25,796 nucleotides of DNA from an uncultured Collinsella sp. (GCA_959599635.1 CAUGJN010000014.1:1-25796), one strand, 5' to 3'; counted from the stretch's first letter, positions 16,445-25,286 are shown. Notes: a model not told the origin generated them from the letters alone. Made by a program: numbers and translations.

Positions 16445-17488
16445 TTAGAGCTCGACGGTCACCGAAGCGGGATCCTCCCCTACCAGCTCGGCCAGCATGG
16501 GAAGTGCCGCGGTGAGCGTCTCGGAAATCGTTCCGGCGTTGGTAAAGCCGGCGGCAGCGTGGTGCCCACCTCCGCCAAAGTTGGCCGCAATCTCGGAAAC
16601 ATCAAGATCGCCCTTGGAGCGCAGGTTGCCGCGCACCTTAGTATCGCCCTCGATGCCCTTAAGGAACAGGCAGACCTCGACGCCTATCACCGAGCGCACC
16701 ACATCGACCAGGCCGTCGCACTCATCCGAGGTGACGCCGCATTCCTTGAGGTCACTCTCGTACGCGTAGCTATATGCCACGCGCCCGCGCGCGACCGTCT
16801 TGATGCGACCCATGACGATGGACTTGAGGTGCAAGAACTCGACACGCATGCTCTGATAGACCTCGAGCGCGACGCGCGCCGGATCGGCACCGTGCGCCAC
16901 CAGACGCGAGGCGGCATGAAACGCTGCAGCATCGGCGTTCTGATACTGAAAACGACCGGTGTCGGTGACCAGGCCGCACAGCAGGCAGGTGGCGATGCTG
17001 TCGCTTGCGGTAATACCGCAATCGGCCAAAAAGCGGTCGATGATCATGGCGCAAGCAGCGGCATTGACACACCTAAGGCTGACCTCGGCAAACTCCTCGC
17101 GTGCCGGGTGATGGTCAAAGCACGCCACGTGAGTCGAACGACGCAACACCTCGGCGGAATTATTGAGGCGCTCGATGACCGGCACGTCCACCGAGATGAA
17201 CAGGTCCGGATTGCCGGTATACGCAGATGCCGGCACCAGACGGTCGGCACCCTCCATAAAGCGGTAGATGCGCGGAACCGGATCATCGTCTGCCAGCAGC
17301 AGGGCAATGTCCTTGTTAGGGAAAAACTTCATAAGCGAGAGGCCCAGACCCAACACGGAGCCCAGGGCGTCGCCATCGGGAGAAGTGTGTCCCGAAATCG
17401 CAATGGAGGACGCATCCTCGATGAGCTCGAGGATGCGTCGCTGAATATCTGCAGACTCGCACGAGGCGAGGTCGGCGGAATTAGTCAT
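16445..17488 (-). CDS. nrnA: DHH/DHHA1 phosphoesterase, NrnA-like oligoribonuclease
   Basis: NrnA-type enzymes degrade short oligoribonucleotides and, in some species, convert 3'-phosphoadenosine 5'-phosphate to AMP. The protein has 347 aa. The DHH domain shows GHTSPDGDALGS (His34, Asp38, Asp40), ISVDVP (Asp101) and CFDHHPA (Asp125-His126-His127), all expected Mn ligands. The C-terminal DHHA1 domain ends in NFGGGGHHAAAGF. GGAGG lies about 9 bases before the ATG at 17488. The start overlaps the rbfA stop by 8 bases. Location between rbfA and truB is the normal Gram-positive context. Whether it also acts on pAp or cyclic-dinucleotide products cannot be read from the sequence. Confidence 0.92.
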   Translation of the reverse strand: MTNSADLASCESADIQRRILELIEDASSIAISGHTSPDGDALGSVLGLGLSLMKFFPNKDIALLLADDDPVPRIYRFMEGADRLVPASAYTGNPDLFISVDVPVIERLNNSAEVLRRSTHVACFDHHPAREEFAEVSLRCVNAAACAMIIDRFLADCGITASDSIATCLLCGLVTDTGRFQYQNADAAAFHAASRLVAHGADPARVALEVYQSMRVEFLHLKSIVMGRIKTVARGRVAYSYAYESDLKECGVTSDECDGLVDVVRSVIGVEVCLFLKGIEGDTKVRGNLRSKGDLDVSEIAANFGGGGHHAAAGFTNAGTISETLTAALPMLAELVGEDPASVTVEL

Positions 17489-17891
17489 CTAAAGCTGCCT
17501 CCTGGGCGGCATCCGCTATCGGATAGCCGTCCTCGTCCTTTTCGATCGCAAGCGTGGCGGGAACGTTTTCCAGCGCACGCGTGATGCGCTCGGCCTCATC
17601 GGTCGAGCGATCGATGCGAAAATCGAGCTCGGGCGTAACACGCCAATCGAGCGAGCGAGCCAACAGGCTGCGAATACGGCCCTTGGCGCTTGCGAGCGCC
17701 TCCATGACCTCGTCGTAGCGGCTCGCATCGCACGACACGTACACACGCGCGAACGAACGGTCCACCGCGACCTCAACCGCGGTCAAAGTAACCAGGTCGA
17801 GACGCGGATCGGAAACCTCAAAGAGCAGGATATAACCGAGCTTCTCGCGAAGCTGCTCGCCCAGACGGCGGGTTGCCTGCGTTTGCTTCAT
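17481..17891 (-). CDS. rbfA: Ribosome-binding factor A
   Basis: RbfA is a small KH-fold protein that binds the immature 30S subunit and assists 16S rRNA maturation. The protein has 136 aa. Family segments are RRLGEQLREKLGYILLFEVSDPRL, VTLTAVEVAVDRSFARVYVS and LLARSLDWRVTPELDFRIDRSTDEAERI. The C-terminal 25 residues are acidic and probably disordered. The reading frame stays open well upstream, but the ATG at 17891, preceded by AGGGGGTAG and giving MKQTQATRRLGEQL, is the natural start. It follows infB by 11 bases and overlaps nrnA by 8. Confidence 0.95.
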   Translation of the reverse strand: MKQTQATRRLGEQLREKLGYILLFEVSDPRLDLVTLTAVEVAVDRSFARVYVSCDASRYDEVMEALASAKGRIRSLLARSLDWRVTPELDFRIDRSTDEAERITRALENVPATLAIEKDEDGYPIADAAQEAALDD

Positions 17892-17902
17892 AGCGCTACC
17901 CC

Positions 17903-20617
17903 CTACTCGGTACGGGCAACCTGGTCGATGCGGTAACCCTCGATCTGGTCGCCGGGCTTGATGTCCTGGAAGTTCTCCAGGCCAATGCCGCCCTCGGAAC
18001 CGCTCTTGAGGCTCTTGGCCTCGTCCTTGTAGTGGCGCATCGAGGCGATCTTGCCGTTGAAGACCACGATGCCGTCGCGCACCAGGCGCACGGAATCGGT
18101 CGCGGCGATCTCGCCCTCTTCGACGCGGACACCGGCGGCGATACCGACTTTGGGCACCTTGAAGGTGTCCAGAACGGTCGCGGTACCCGTGGAGACCTCG
18201 ACCTCGGTGGGCTTGAGCATGCCGATACGGGCAGCGTCGAGCTCCTCGAGGCACTTGTAGATGACGTCGTAGCAACGGATCTCGACGCCCTCGCGCTCGG
18301 CGGCGGAGCGGGCCTTACCGTCGGGACGGACGCCAAAGCCGATGATGATGGCGTTGGAGGCGTCGGCCAGGACGACGTCGGTCTCGTTGATGGCACCAAC
18401 GGCGGAGTGGATCGTGTTGATGCGGACCTCGGACTGATCCATCTTGTCGAGCGAATCCTGAAGGGCCTCGATGGAACCCTGGACGTCGGCCTTGATGATC
18501 AGGTTGAGCTCCTTGACCTCGGCGTCGGCAATGGTCTCGAAGAGGTTCTCGAGCGTGACGTGCTTGACGCGGCTCTGCTCCTCGATACGGGCCTTGAGCG
18601 AACGCTCGTCGGCGAGGGCACGAGCCTCGCGCTCGTCCTCGAACACGCGGAACTCGTCACCGGCGTTGGGCACGGACTGCAGGCCCAGGATCTCGACGGC
18701 GTCGGAGGGACCGGCCTCGGTGACGGCGCGACCCTTGGGGTCGAGCATAGCACGGACGCGGCCGTAGGTAAGGCCGGCGACCAGCGTATCGCCCACGTGC
18801 AAGGTACCGCGGGTCACGAGCACGGTAGCGACCGAGCCGCGGCCCTTGTCGAGCTTGGCCTCGAGGACGTTGCCGGAGGCAAAGGTGTCCGGGTTGGCCT
18901 TGAGCTCGAGCACGTCTGCCTGGAGCAGCACGGTCTCCAGAAGGTCGTCGATACCGATCTTCTGCTTGGCCGAGATGTTGACGAACATGTTCTGTCCGCC
19001 CCACTCCTCGGGGATGACGCCGTACTCGGTGAGCTCCTGGCGCACGCGGTCGGGGTTGGCACCCGGCTTATCGATCTTGTTGACGGCGACGACGATGGGT
19101 ACGCCGGCGGCCTTGGCGTGGTTGATCGACTCGACCGTCTGGGGCATGACGCCGTCGTCGGCAGCCACGATCAGAATAACGATGTCGGTCACCTTGGCAC
19201 CACGGGCACGCATGGCCGTAAAGGTAGCGTGACCCGGGGTATCGATGAAGGTGATCTTGCGGTCGTTGATCATAACCTGCGAAGCACCGATGGCCTGCGT
19301 GATGCCGCCCGCCTCGCCGGCAGCGACGCCGGTGTGACGGATGGCGTCGAGGAGGCTCGTCTTGCCGTGGTCGACGTGGCCCATGACGGTGACGACCGGT
19401 GCGCGCGGCTTAAGGTCGGCGGGATCGTCGTAGAACGAGAAGGTGTTCTCCTCCTCGGGGGTGATGATCTTGATCTGACGGCCCAGGTCGTCGGCAACGA
19501 GCTCGACGAGGTCGTCGGACATGGACTGTGTCATGGTGAGCGGCGTACCCAGCAGGAACAGGCGCTTGATGATGTCGTTGGCCGGAACGTCGAGAGCCTC
19601 GGCAAGCTCCTGGACCGTAACACCCTGGGAGACCTTGATGGCATCGAGTTCCTCGGGGTTCACGCCCTGGGCCAATGCCTCCTCTATCTTGCGCTCCTCC
19701 TGAGCCTTGGCAGCCTCGCGCTCACGCTTCTCCTTGCGCTTCTTGCGGCGACCGGTGGACTCACGAGAGGCCTCCTCGACGGCGGCACGAGCCTCCTCGA
19801 GCACCTTCTCGCGGCTGTACTCCTCGGCCTCGCGAGCCATGCGGCTGTAGTGGTCCTCTTCGTTGTTGTGACCGCCCTTGCGCTTCTTGCCCTTGCCCTG
19901 CTTATCGGGGTTGGGGAAGTCCATGCCGGCAGCGACGTTGTTGCTGGCGTTGGTGCGATGGCTGTGCGGACGGCTCTCGGAGGCGTTGCGCTCGGAGTTG
20001 CTGTCGGAAGCGTTGCGATCGTTACGACGGCCACCGCGGCGGTCGTTGTTGCCGCCACGACGGTTACCGCGCTCGGCGGCGCGCTCGGCCTTGGCCTTGT
20101 CCTCGGCGTCCTTCTTCTCCTTGAGCACGGTCTCCTGTGCGGCGATCTGGTCAAGCAGCGAACGGAAGCGCGAACCGGAGTCGGAAGCGGGAACGGCGCG
20201 GCGCTGGGCCTCGCGGGCAGCCTCCTCCTTCTCGCGGGCAAGGCGCTCCTGCTCGGCCTTCTTCTTGGCCTCGGCCTCGGCGCGGGCAGCCTCCTCGGCA
20301 GCCTGGGCTGCGGCAAACTGGCGGCGCTCCTCCTCGCGGGCCTTCTCGGCGGCGATGCGCTCGCGCTCGGCCTCGGCGGCGCGAGCGGCCTCCTCGGCTG
20401 CAGCTGCCTGCTCCTCGGCCTGCTTGGCGGCCTCGACTTCCTGAGCACGGGCCTCGATCACCGAGGCGAGCTGCTTGCGGACCATGGCGACATAGGCATC
20501 CTCCAAGGTGGAGGAAGCGGACTTAGCGGGAATCTTCATTTCGGCGAGATGACCCATAAGTTCCTTGGAGGTCATGCCGAACTCTTTGGCCAGGGTGGAC
20601 ACACGGACTTTTGCCAT
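17903..20617 (-). CDS. infB: Translation initiation factor IF-2
   Basis: IF-2 is the GTPase that places initiator tRNA on the 30S subunit and promotes subunit joining. The protein has 904 aa. A first IF2_N module is at about residues 2-52, then a long Ala/Glu/Arg-rich helix (about 55-150), an Arg/Asn/Gly-rich disordered part (about 180-260), a second IF2_N module (about 330-380) and the G domain: GHVDHGKT at 413-420, then DTPGH and NKID. Domains II-IV follow. The ATG at 20617 has AGGTGA about 7 bases upstream. The 91-base spacer after nusA holds two hairpins and no room for rnpM (ylxR), which usually lies here. The long open frame on the opposite strand reflects codon bias, not a gene. Confidence 0.98.
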   Translation of the reverse strand: MAKVRVSTLAKEFGMTSKELMGHLAEMKIPAKSASSTLEDAYVAMVRKQLASVIEARAQEVEAAKQAEEQAAAAEEAARAAEAERERIAAEKAREEERRQFAAAQAAEEAARAEAEAKKKAEQERLAREKEEAAREAQRRAVPASDSGSRFRSLLDQIAAQETVLKEKKDAEDKAKAERAAERGNRRGGNNDRRGGRRNDRNASDSNSERNASESRPHSHRTNASNNVAAGMDFPNPDKQGKGKKRKGGHNNEEDHYSRMAREAEEYSREKVLEEARAAVEEASRESTGRRKKRKEKREREAAKAQEERKIEEALAQGVNPEELDAIKVSQGVTVQELAEALDVPANDIIKRLFLLGTPLTMTQSMSDDLVELVADDLGRQIKIITPEEENTFSFYDDPADLKPRAPVVTVMGHVDHGKTSLLDAIRHTGVAAGEAGGITQAIGASQVMINDRKITFIDTPGHATFTAMRARGAKVTDIVILIVAADDGVMPQTVESINHAKAAGVPIVVAVNKIDKPGANPDRVRQELTEYGVIPEEWGGQNMFVNISAKQKIGIDDLLETVLLQADVLELKANPDTFASGNVLEAKLDKGRGSVATVLVTRGTLHVGDTLVAGLTYGRVRAMLDPKGRAVTEAGPSDAVEILGLQSVPNAGDEFRVFEDEREARALADERSLKARIEEQSRVKHVTLENLFETIADAEVKELNLIIKADVQGSIEALQDSLDKMDQSEVRINTIHSAVGAINETDVVLADASNAIIIGFGVRPDGKARSAAEREGVEIRCYDVIYKCLEELDAARIGMLKPTEVEVSTGTATVLDTFKVPKVGIAAGVRVEEGEIAATDSVRLVRDGIVVFNGKIASMRHYKDEAKSLKSGSEGGIGLENFQDIKPGDQIEGYRIDQVARTE

Positions 20618-20638
20618 ATGACTTCACCTACCCTTTCT

Positions 20639-20699
20639 GGCACCTTGGGTGCCTAGAGACTGAACGAGCGTGGGAGATGCGCCGGGACCTGCCCGGCGC
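20639..20699 (-). other. Two hairpins in the nusA-infB spacer
   Basis: The first in the transcript, at 20679-20699, pairs GCGCCGGG with CCCGGCGC around a 5-base loop. The second, 20639-20653, pairs GGCACC with GGTGCC around 3 bases and lies about 21 bases before the infB start. Neither is followed by a T-run, so they are not intrinsic terminators; they may affect mRNA processing or infB translation. Confidence 0.5.
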
Positions 20700-20708
20700 G
20701 ACCGCGCG

Positions 20709-21956
20709 CTAGATCAGGTCCTCCGCATCATCGAAGGCGTCGGTGTCGTGGACACCGCAGAAACGGGAGCCGGGACGGGCCTGGTTGCGGCACTGGATGC
20801 CGTCCTCGGACACGTACTCGCAGCGGCGGACGTCCTCGTCCTCCTCATCACCGATCAGGTCGGCGGCGGGCTCCTCGTGAACGGGAACGTTCTTGAGGAT
20901 GTCGGCGGCAAGCGTCTCGGACTTAATGTCGATGTGCCAGCCGGTCAGGCGCGCGGCGAGGCGGGCGTTCTGGCCCTCCTTGCCGATGGCGAGGGACAGC
21001 TGGTCGTCGGGCACGATGACGCCGGCGTAGGCCTTCTCCTCGTCGATGAGGACGCGGGTGACCTTAGCGGGCGACAGGGCGTTGGCGACGTAGACGGCAG
21101 GATCGGCATCCCAAAGGATGACGTCGACGCGCTCGCCACGGAGCTCGCCCACGACAGCGCGAACACGGCTGCCCTTGGGGCCGACGCAGGCGCCCACGGG
21201 ATCCAGACGATCGTCGAGCGAGTGGACGGCGACCTTGGAGCGCTGGCCGGGCTCGCGGGCGATCGACTTGATCTGGACGGTGCCCTCATAGATCTCGGGC
21301 ACCTCCTGCTCAAACAGACGACGCATGAGCTCGGGGTGGGTACGGGAGATGACAATCGGCGGACGGCTGTGCTCGCCACGAACCGGCTGCAGGTTGGAGT
21401 TGGGGTCGCGAACGTCGATGATCACGGCCTTGATGTGCTGGTTGTGCAGGTAGCGCTCGCCCATCGGACGCTCGTTGCGCTCGTTCTCGTAACGACGCTG
21501 ATCGAAGTGCGGAAGCTCGGCCTCGACGCCCTCGCGAATCTTGACGATCGTGAAGTCGGGCGTGGATTGCAGCACGGTACCGCTGATGAGGTCACCGATG
21601 CGGCCGGAGAACTCCTCGTAGATCTGCTCGCGGGCGGAGTTGCGCACGATGGCGTTGATCTCGGCCTTGGCGTGCTGGGCAGCGATGCGGCTCGTGTTCT
21701 TGGGGGTGACGTCGATCTCCTCGAACTCGGTGAAGTTGCCCTCCTCGTCCATGGAATCGTCGATCGGCTCCAGGCGGTAGACGTAGATCTTGCCGGTGGT
21801 GCGGTCGATGGTCACCTTGGCGCCCCACTCAAGATGCAGGATCTCGGCATAGCTCTTGGCGAGCGACTGCTCCAGGCGGTCGATCAGGTAGAGCTGGTCG
21901 ATGTGCTTCTCCTGGCAAAGCTCCATCAGGGCGGACATCATGTCGGATGCTGCCAT
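20709..21956 (-). CDS. nusA: Transcription termination/antitermination factor NusA with a Cys/His C-terminal tail
   Basis: NusA binds RNA polymerase and nascent RNA to modulate pausing, termination and antitermination. The protein has 415 aa. The N-terminal polymerase-binding domain spans about residues 1-120, S1 about 122-190, and two KH modules follow, with GACVGPKG (255-262) and AIGKEGQNARLAARL (323-337) as GxxG loops. After an acidic linker the protein ends with C379-x9-C389-x10-C400-x2-H403, which looks like a small zinc-binding unit and is absent from most NusA proteins that I know. The ATG at 21956 follows the rimP stop by one base and has GGAAGGAAAG upstream. The gene rnpM (ylxR), usually next, is absent here. 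Confidence 0.96.
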   Translation of the reverse strand: MAASDMMSALMELCQEKHIDQLYLIDRLEQSLAKSYAEILHLEWGAKVTIDRTTGKIYVYRLEPIDDSMDEEGNFTEFEEIDVTPKNTSRIAAQHAKAEINAIVRNSAREQIYEEFSGRIGDLISGTVLQSTPDFTIVKIREGVEAELPHFDQRRYENERNERPMGERYLHNQHIKAVIIDVRDPNSNLQPVRGEHSRPPIVISRTHPELMRRLFEQEVPEIYEGTVQIKSIAREPGQRSKVAVHSLDDRLDPVGACVGPKGSRVRAVVGELRGERVDVILWDADPAVYVANALSPAKVTRVLIDEEKAYAGVIVPDDQLSLAIGKEGQNARLAARLTGWHIDIKSETLAADILKNVPVHEEPAADLIGDEEDEDVRRCEYVSEDGIQCRNQARPGSRFCGVHDTDAFDDAEDLI

Positions 21957-21957
21957 C

Positions 21958-22452
21958 TTACTTTCCTTCCTTCGCGGGCTTGAAGTCGTAGGTGGGCTTC
22001 AACTTGCACTTTTTAACATCAGAGAAATCGAGGGTGACGGACTCGCCGTTCTCGAGCTCGAGGGTCACGTCAGTCTCGGTCGCAGCGGCAATCTTGCCGG
22101 CGTACTTGCGACGGCCCTCGGAGGCGGTGGAGGTGAGCTCACAGTTCTCGCCCACAAAGCGGGCAAAGTCGCGCGGACGGCGCAGCGGGCGCGCCATACC
22201 CGGGCTCGACACCTCGAGCGTATAGCTCGAAGAGATGGGATCGAGCTCCTCAATCACATCGCCGACCCACTTGGTGTTGGCCGTGACGTCATTGAGCGAC
22301 AGGCTCTGGCCCTCGGCACCCTCGATACGCACACGCACGCAGGGGGCCTTGGTGGCACCCACGAGCTCAACGTCGACAATGTCGACATCGTGCTGGGGAG
22401 CAACGGCCTCGAGCGCGTCGATGATCGCCTGCTCGGTCTTGGTCTTGACCAT
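21958..22452 (-). CDS. rimP: Ribosome maturation factor RimP
   Basis: RimP assists maturation of the 30S ribosomal subunit. The protein has 164 aa. Family segments are VDIVDVELVGATKAPCVRVRIEG, the central YTLEVSSPGMARPLRRPRDFARFVGE and a C-terminal SH3-like part with LDFSDVKKCKLKPTYDF. I chose the ATG at 22452 because GGAGG lies 7 bases upstream; the open frame continues further, but through the leader hairpin. It is the first gene of the rimP-nusA-infB operon, behind a strong promoter and a terminator-like hairpin. Confidence 0.95.
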   Translation of the reverse strand: MVKTKTEQAIIDALEAVAPQHDVDIVDVELVGATKAPCVRVRIEGAEGQSLSLNDVTANTKWVGDVIEELDPISSSYTLEVSSPGMARPLRRPRDFARFVGENCELTSTASEGRRKYAGKIAAATETDVTLELENGESVTLDFSDVKKCKLKPTYDFKPAKEGK

Positions 22453-22472
22453 TGCGGCACCTCCATCCATAC

Positions 22473-22505
22473 AAAAAAGAAGCGGGGCCGAAACCCCACT
22501 TCTTT
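22473..22505 (-). terminator. Intrinsic terminator / attenuator in the rimP leader
   Basis: The arms 22476-22487 and 22494-22505 pair over 12 positions (one G-U in RNA) around a 6-base loop. On the minus strand the stem runs directly into T-rich sequence, six T in total. It begins about 20 bases after the predicted transcription start and ends about 20 bases before the rimP start codon, so it stands between promoter and operon. A terminator this strong inside the leader implies regulated read-through. Confidence 0.8.
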
Positions 22506-22530
22506 CAATTACAACTTCATTTGCAAGCAA

Positions 22531-22559
22531 ACTATACCAATACCTGCACAAACGTGCAA
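22531..22559 (-). promoter_or_regulatory. Sigma-A promoter of the rimP-nusA-infB operon
   Basis: On the minus strand there is TTGCAC (complement at 22554-22559), a 17-base spacer and TATAGT (complement at 22531-22536), with TGG before the -10 as in an extended -10 element. Start of transcription is expected near 22524, giving a leader of about 70 nt. Confidence 0.82.
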
Positions 22560-22644
22560 CCACAACACAAACCCGCAGGTCAGCGTGAGCACAGGTTCTC
22601 CACAAGAAATGGATAATTGGGTGTTGTCGCAAGTGTCCTTAACC

Positions 22645-22679
22645 AAAAAGAGGGGAGACTCCCTACGGAATCGCCCCTC
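22645..22679 (-). terminator. Terminator downstream of leuS
   Basis: GAGGGG (22650-22655) pairs with CCCCTC (22674-22679), with a partly paired interior, followed on the minus strand by a run of five T. It begins 30 bases after the leuS stop and separates leuS from the rimP operon. Confidence 0.82.
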
Positions 22680-22709
22680 GCTTTTAGATGTCAGCTATAC
22701 GCGCAGCGC

Positions 22710-25286
22710 TTACTTGACCACCAGGTTAACCAGCTTGCCGGGCACGCAGATGGCCTTGACGACCGTCTTGCCCTCAAGCCACTTGGCAACGGCGGCCTCG
22801 GCGGCAGCCTGCATCTCCTCGTTGGAGGCGTCGCGGGCGACGTCGATGCGGCCACGGACCTTGCCGAGCACCTGTACGACGATCTGCACCGTGTCCTCGA
22901 TGGACTCGGCCAGGTCAAACTCGGGCCAGGCGGCGGTGTAGGCGTTGCCCTCACAGCCGAGCGCCTCATGCCACAGCTCATCGGCCCAGAACGGGCAGAT
23001 GGGGGCAAGGACGCTCACGATATCCTTGGCCACGCCGTAGCACAGGGCCTTGTCACGGGAAGCGCCCTCAGTAGCGTTGAGGTAGGCGCTCGCGGCATTG
23101 ACGAGTTCCATGACGGCCGAGATCGCGGTGTTGAACTGGCCGCGGTCAAAGTCCTCGGTGCACTTGGCGATGGTGCGATGGCGCTCGCGGTAGAGCTTCA
23201 TCGCTGTCTCGTCGAGCGCGGACTTGTCAAAGGCCACGTTGGCGTCGCCGGACTGGACGAGCAGCCACACGATACGCCAGGCGCGCTTAATGAAGCGGTT
23301 AGCGCCCTCGACGGCCTTGGGATCCCAGTCGAAGTCCTTCTCGGGCGGGGCGATAAACAGGATCGCCAGACGCATGGTGTCGGCACCGTAGGGCTCAATG
23401 ACTGAACTCGGGGGCACGACGTTGCCCTTGGACTTGGACATGGTGTCGCCGTTCTCGTCCTTGACCATGCCCTGGCACAGCAGGTTGGTAAAGGGTTCGT
23501 CAACGCTCAGCAGGCCCAGGTCGCGCAGCGCCTTGGTAAAGAAGCGACTGTAGAGCAGGTGCAAAATGGCGTGCTCGATGCCGCCGATGTAGTTATCGAC
23601 GGGCATCCAACGATCGGCGGCCTCACGGGAGAAGGGCAGCTCGGTGTTGTGCGGGTCGGTATAGCGCAGGTAATACCAGCTGGAGCAGGTGAAGGTGTCC
23701 ATGGTATCGGTCTCGCGCTTGGCCGGGCGACCGCAGACCGGGCAGGTGGTCTCGTAGAACTCCTTGCACTCGGCGAGGGTCTCGCCGGCACCCAGGTCCA
23801 GGTTCTCGGGCAGCGTCACCGGCAGCTGGTCCTCGGGCACGGGCACGATGCCGCAGTGCTCGCAGTGGATGGCCGGGATGGGGTTGCCCCAATAACGCTG
23901 ACGGCTGATGAGCCAGTCGCGCAGACGGAACTCGACCTTGCGACGGCCGCAGCCCATGGCCTCGAGGTCGGCCACGATGGCAGCCTCGCCCTCAGAGTGC
24001 TTGCCGCCGCGCATGCCGGTGTACTTGCCCGACTGGACCAGCGTGCCCTCGGCAGCGTGGGCGCAATCCCAGTCGACGGTCTCGGCATGGAAGGTGTCGA
24101 TGGTCTCGCCGCTAGCCTCGACGGCAGCGCGATCCTCATCGTCCAGGATGATCGGCACGATCGGCAGGTCGTACTTGCGGGCGAACTCAAAGTCGCGCTG
24201 GTCGCCGCAGGGAACGGCCATGACGGCACCGGTGCCGTAGTCGGCAACGACATAGTCGGCAACCCACACGGGGATCTTCTCGCCGTTGACGGGGTTTACC
24301 ACGTAGCGGCCCGTAAAGGCGCCGTGCTTCTCGAGGGTACCCTGGGCACGCTCGACGGCAGAGATATGCTTGGAGTCCTCAACGATCTTGGTGACGGCCT
24401 CCTCGTACTGGGTACCCGCAACCAGCTCGTGCAAACGAGCGTACTCGGGAGCCAGGACAAAGAAGGACACACCAAAGAGCGTATCGGCGCGCGTGGTAAA
24501 GACGGTGATCTTGCCCTCGTCGCCCTCGATGGGCTCGCCATCGGCATCGCACAGGGTAAAGTCGACCTCGGCGCCCTCGGAGCGGCCGATCCAGTTGGCC
24601 TGCATCTGCTTGACGCGCTCGGGCCAGCCGGGGAGCTTCTCCAGGTCGTCGAGCAGCTCCTGGGAGTAGTCGGTAATCTTGTAGTACCACTGCTCAAGGT
24701 CGCGCTTCTCGGGCTCGGTGCCGCAACGCCAGCACTTGCCCTCGGTCACCTGCTCGTTAGCCAGGACGGTCTTGCAGGTGGGGCACCAGTTGACCGGGTT
24801 CTTCTTGCGGTAGACCAGGCCCTTTTCCCACATCTTCTCAAAGATCCACTGACCCCAGCGATAGTAGTCGGGGCTGCAGGTCTTAACGGTGCGATCCAGG
24901 TCGTAGGAGAAGCCCATGCGCTTCATCGTGGCGAGTGCCTGGTCCATGTTCTTATACGTCCAGGCGGCAGCCTGTGTGTTGTGCTTGATGGCGGCGTTCT
25001 CGGCGGGCAGGCCAAAGGCGTCAAAGCCGATGGGATGCAGCACGTCAAAGCCGCGCATGCGGGCCTGACGGGCCATGGCATCGCCGATGGTATAGTTGCG
25101 CGCGTGGCCCATGTGCAGGTCGCCCGACGGATACGGGAACATCTCGAGCACATACTTCTTGGGCTTGGATGCGTCGGTGTCGACCGCGAAGAGGTTGGAG
25201 TCCTCCCAGGCCTTCATCCACTTGGACTCAATGGCCTGTGCGTCGTAGGCAGGAATCTCGTCCTTATGATCTGTGCAATCGCACAT
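22710..25286 (-). CDS. leuS: Leucyl-tRNA synthetase
   Basis: LeuRS charges tRNA-Leu with leucine. The protein has 858 aa. The class I motifs are HMGH at residues 58-61 and TMSKS at 615-619 (the KMSKS motif with Thr first). A Cys4 element (CPTC and CWRC) lies near residue 170-190 and a second Cys pair set (CEHC and CPVC) sits further on. The CP1 editing domain shows TVFTTRADTLFGVSF and AVMAVPCGDQRDFEFA, where the editing Asp362 is kept and the residue before it, often His, is Gly. The ATG at 25286 has AAAGGAG 5 bases upstream. The leader is occupied by a very large inverted repeat. A terminator follows the gene, so it is a single-gene unit. Confidence 0.98.
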   Translation of the reverse strand: MCDCTDHKDEIPAYDAQAIESKWMKAWEDSNLFAVDTDASKPKKYVLEMFPYPSGDLHMGHARNYTIGDAMARQARMRGFDVLHPIGFDAFGLPAENAAIKHNTQAAAWTYKNMDQALATMKRMGFSYDLDRTVKTCSPDYYRWGQWIFEKMWEKGLVYRKKNPVNWCPTCKTVLANEQVTEGKCWRCGTEPEKRDLEQWYYKITDYSQELLDDLEKLPGWPERVKQMQANWIGRSEGAEVDFTLCDADGEPIEGDEGKITVFTTRADTLFGVSFFVLAPEYARLHELVAGTQYEEAVTKIVEDSKHISAVERAQGTLEKHGAFTGRYVVNPVNGEKIPVWVADYVVADYGTGAVMAVPCGDQRDFEFARKYDLPIVPIILDDEDRAAVEASGETIDTFHAETVDWDCAHAAEGTLVQSGKYTGMRGGKHSEGEAAIVADLEAMGCGRRKVEFRLRDWLISRQRYWGNPIPAIHCEHCGIVPVPEDQLPVTLPENLDLGAGETLAECKEFYETTCPVCGRPAKRETDTMDTFTCSSWYYLRYTDPHNTELPFSREAADRWMPVDNYIGGIEHAILHLLYSRFFTKALRDLGLLSVDEPFTNLLCQGMVKDENGDTMSKSKGNVVPPSSVIEPYGADTMRLAILFIAPPEKDFDWDPKAVEGANRFIKRAWRIVWLLVQSGDANVAFDKSALDETAMKLYRERHRTIAKCTEDFDRGQFNTAISAVMELVNAASAYLNATEGASRDKALCYGVAKDIVSVLAPICPFWADELWHEALGCEGNAYTAAWPEFDLAESIEDTVQIVVQVLGKVRGRIDVARDASNEEMQAAAEAAVAKWLEGKTVVKAICVPGKLVNLVVK

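Noticed and set aside
17892..18275. N-terminally extended rbfA frame
   Set aside because: The extension lies inside infB in another frame; the ATG at 17891 has a good ribosome site and gives the standard RbfA N-terminus.
18032..20656. Very long plus-strand open frame (874 codons) opposite infB, with similar long frames opposite fakA (8360-10642), truB-nrnA (15419-17584) and leuS (23559-25403)
   Set aside because: They lie exactly antisense to well-recognised genes, have repetitive Leu/Val/Gly-rich composition with no family motifs, and arise from GC-rich codon bias. All real genes here are on the minus strand.
22453..22632. N-terminally extended rimP frame
   Set aside because: The extension runs through the promoter and terminator hairpin; the ATG at 22452 with GGAGG is the normal RimP start.
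24198..24212. LeuRS editing segment reads VPCGDQRD where many enzymes have VPxHDxRD
   Set aside because: The essential Asp is retained and the neighbouring His is known to vary between bacterial LeuRS enzymes, so loss of editing cannot be claimed.
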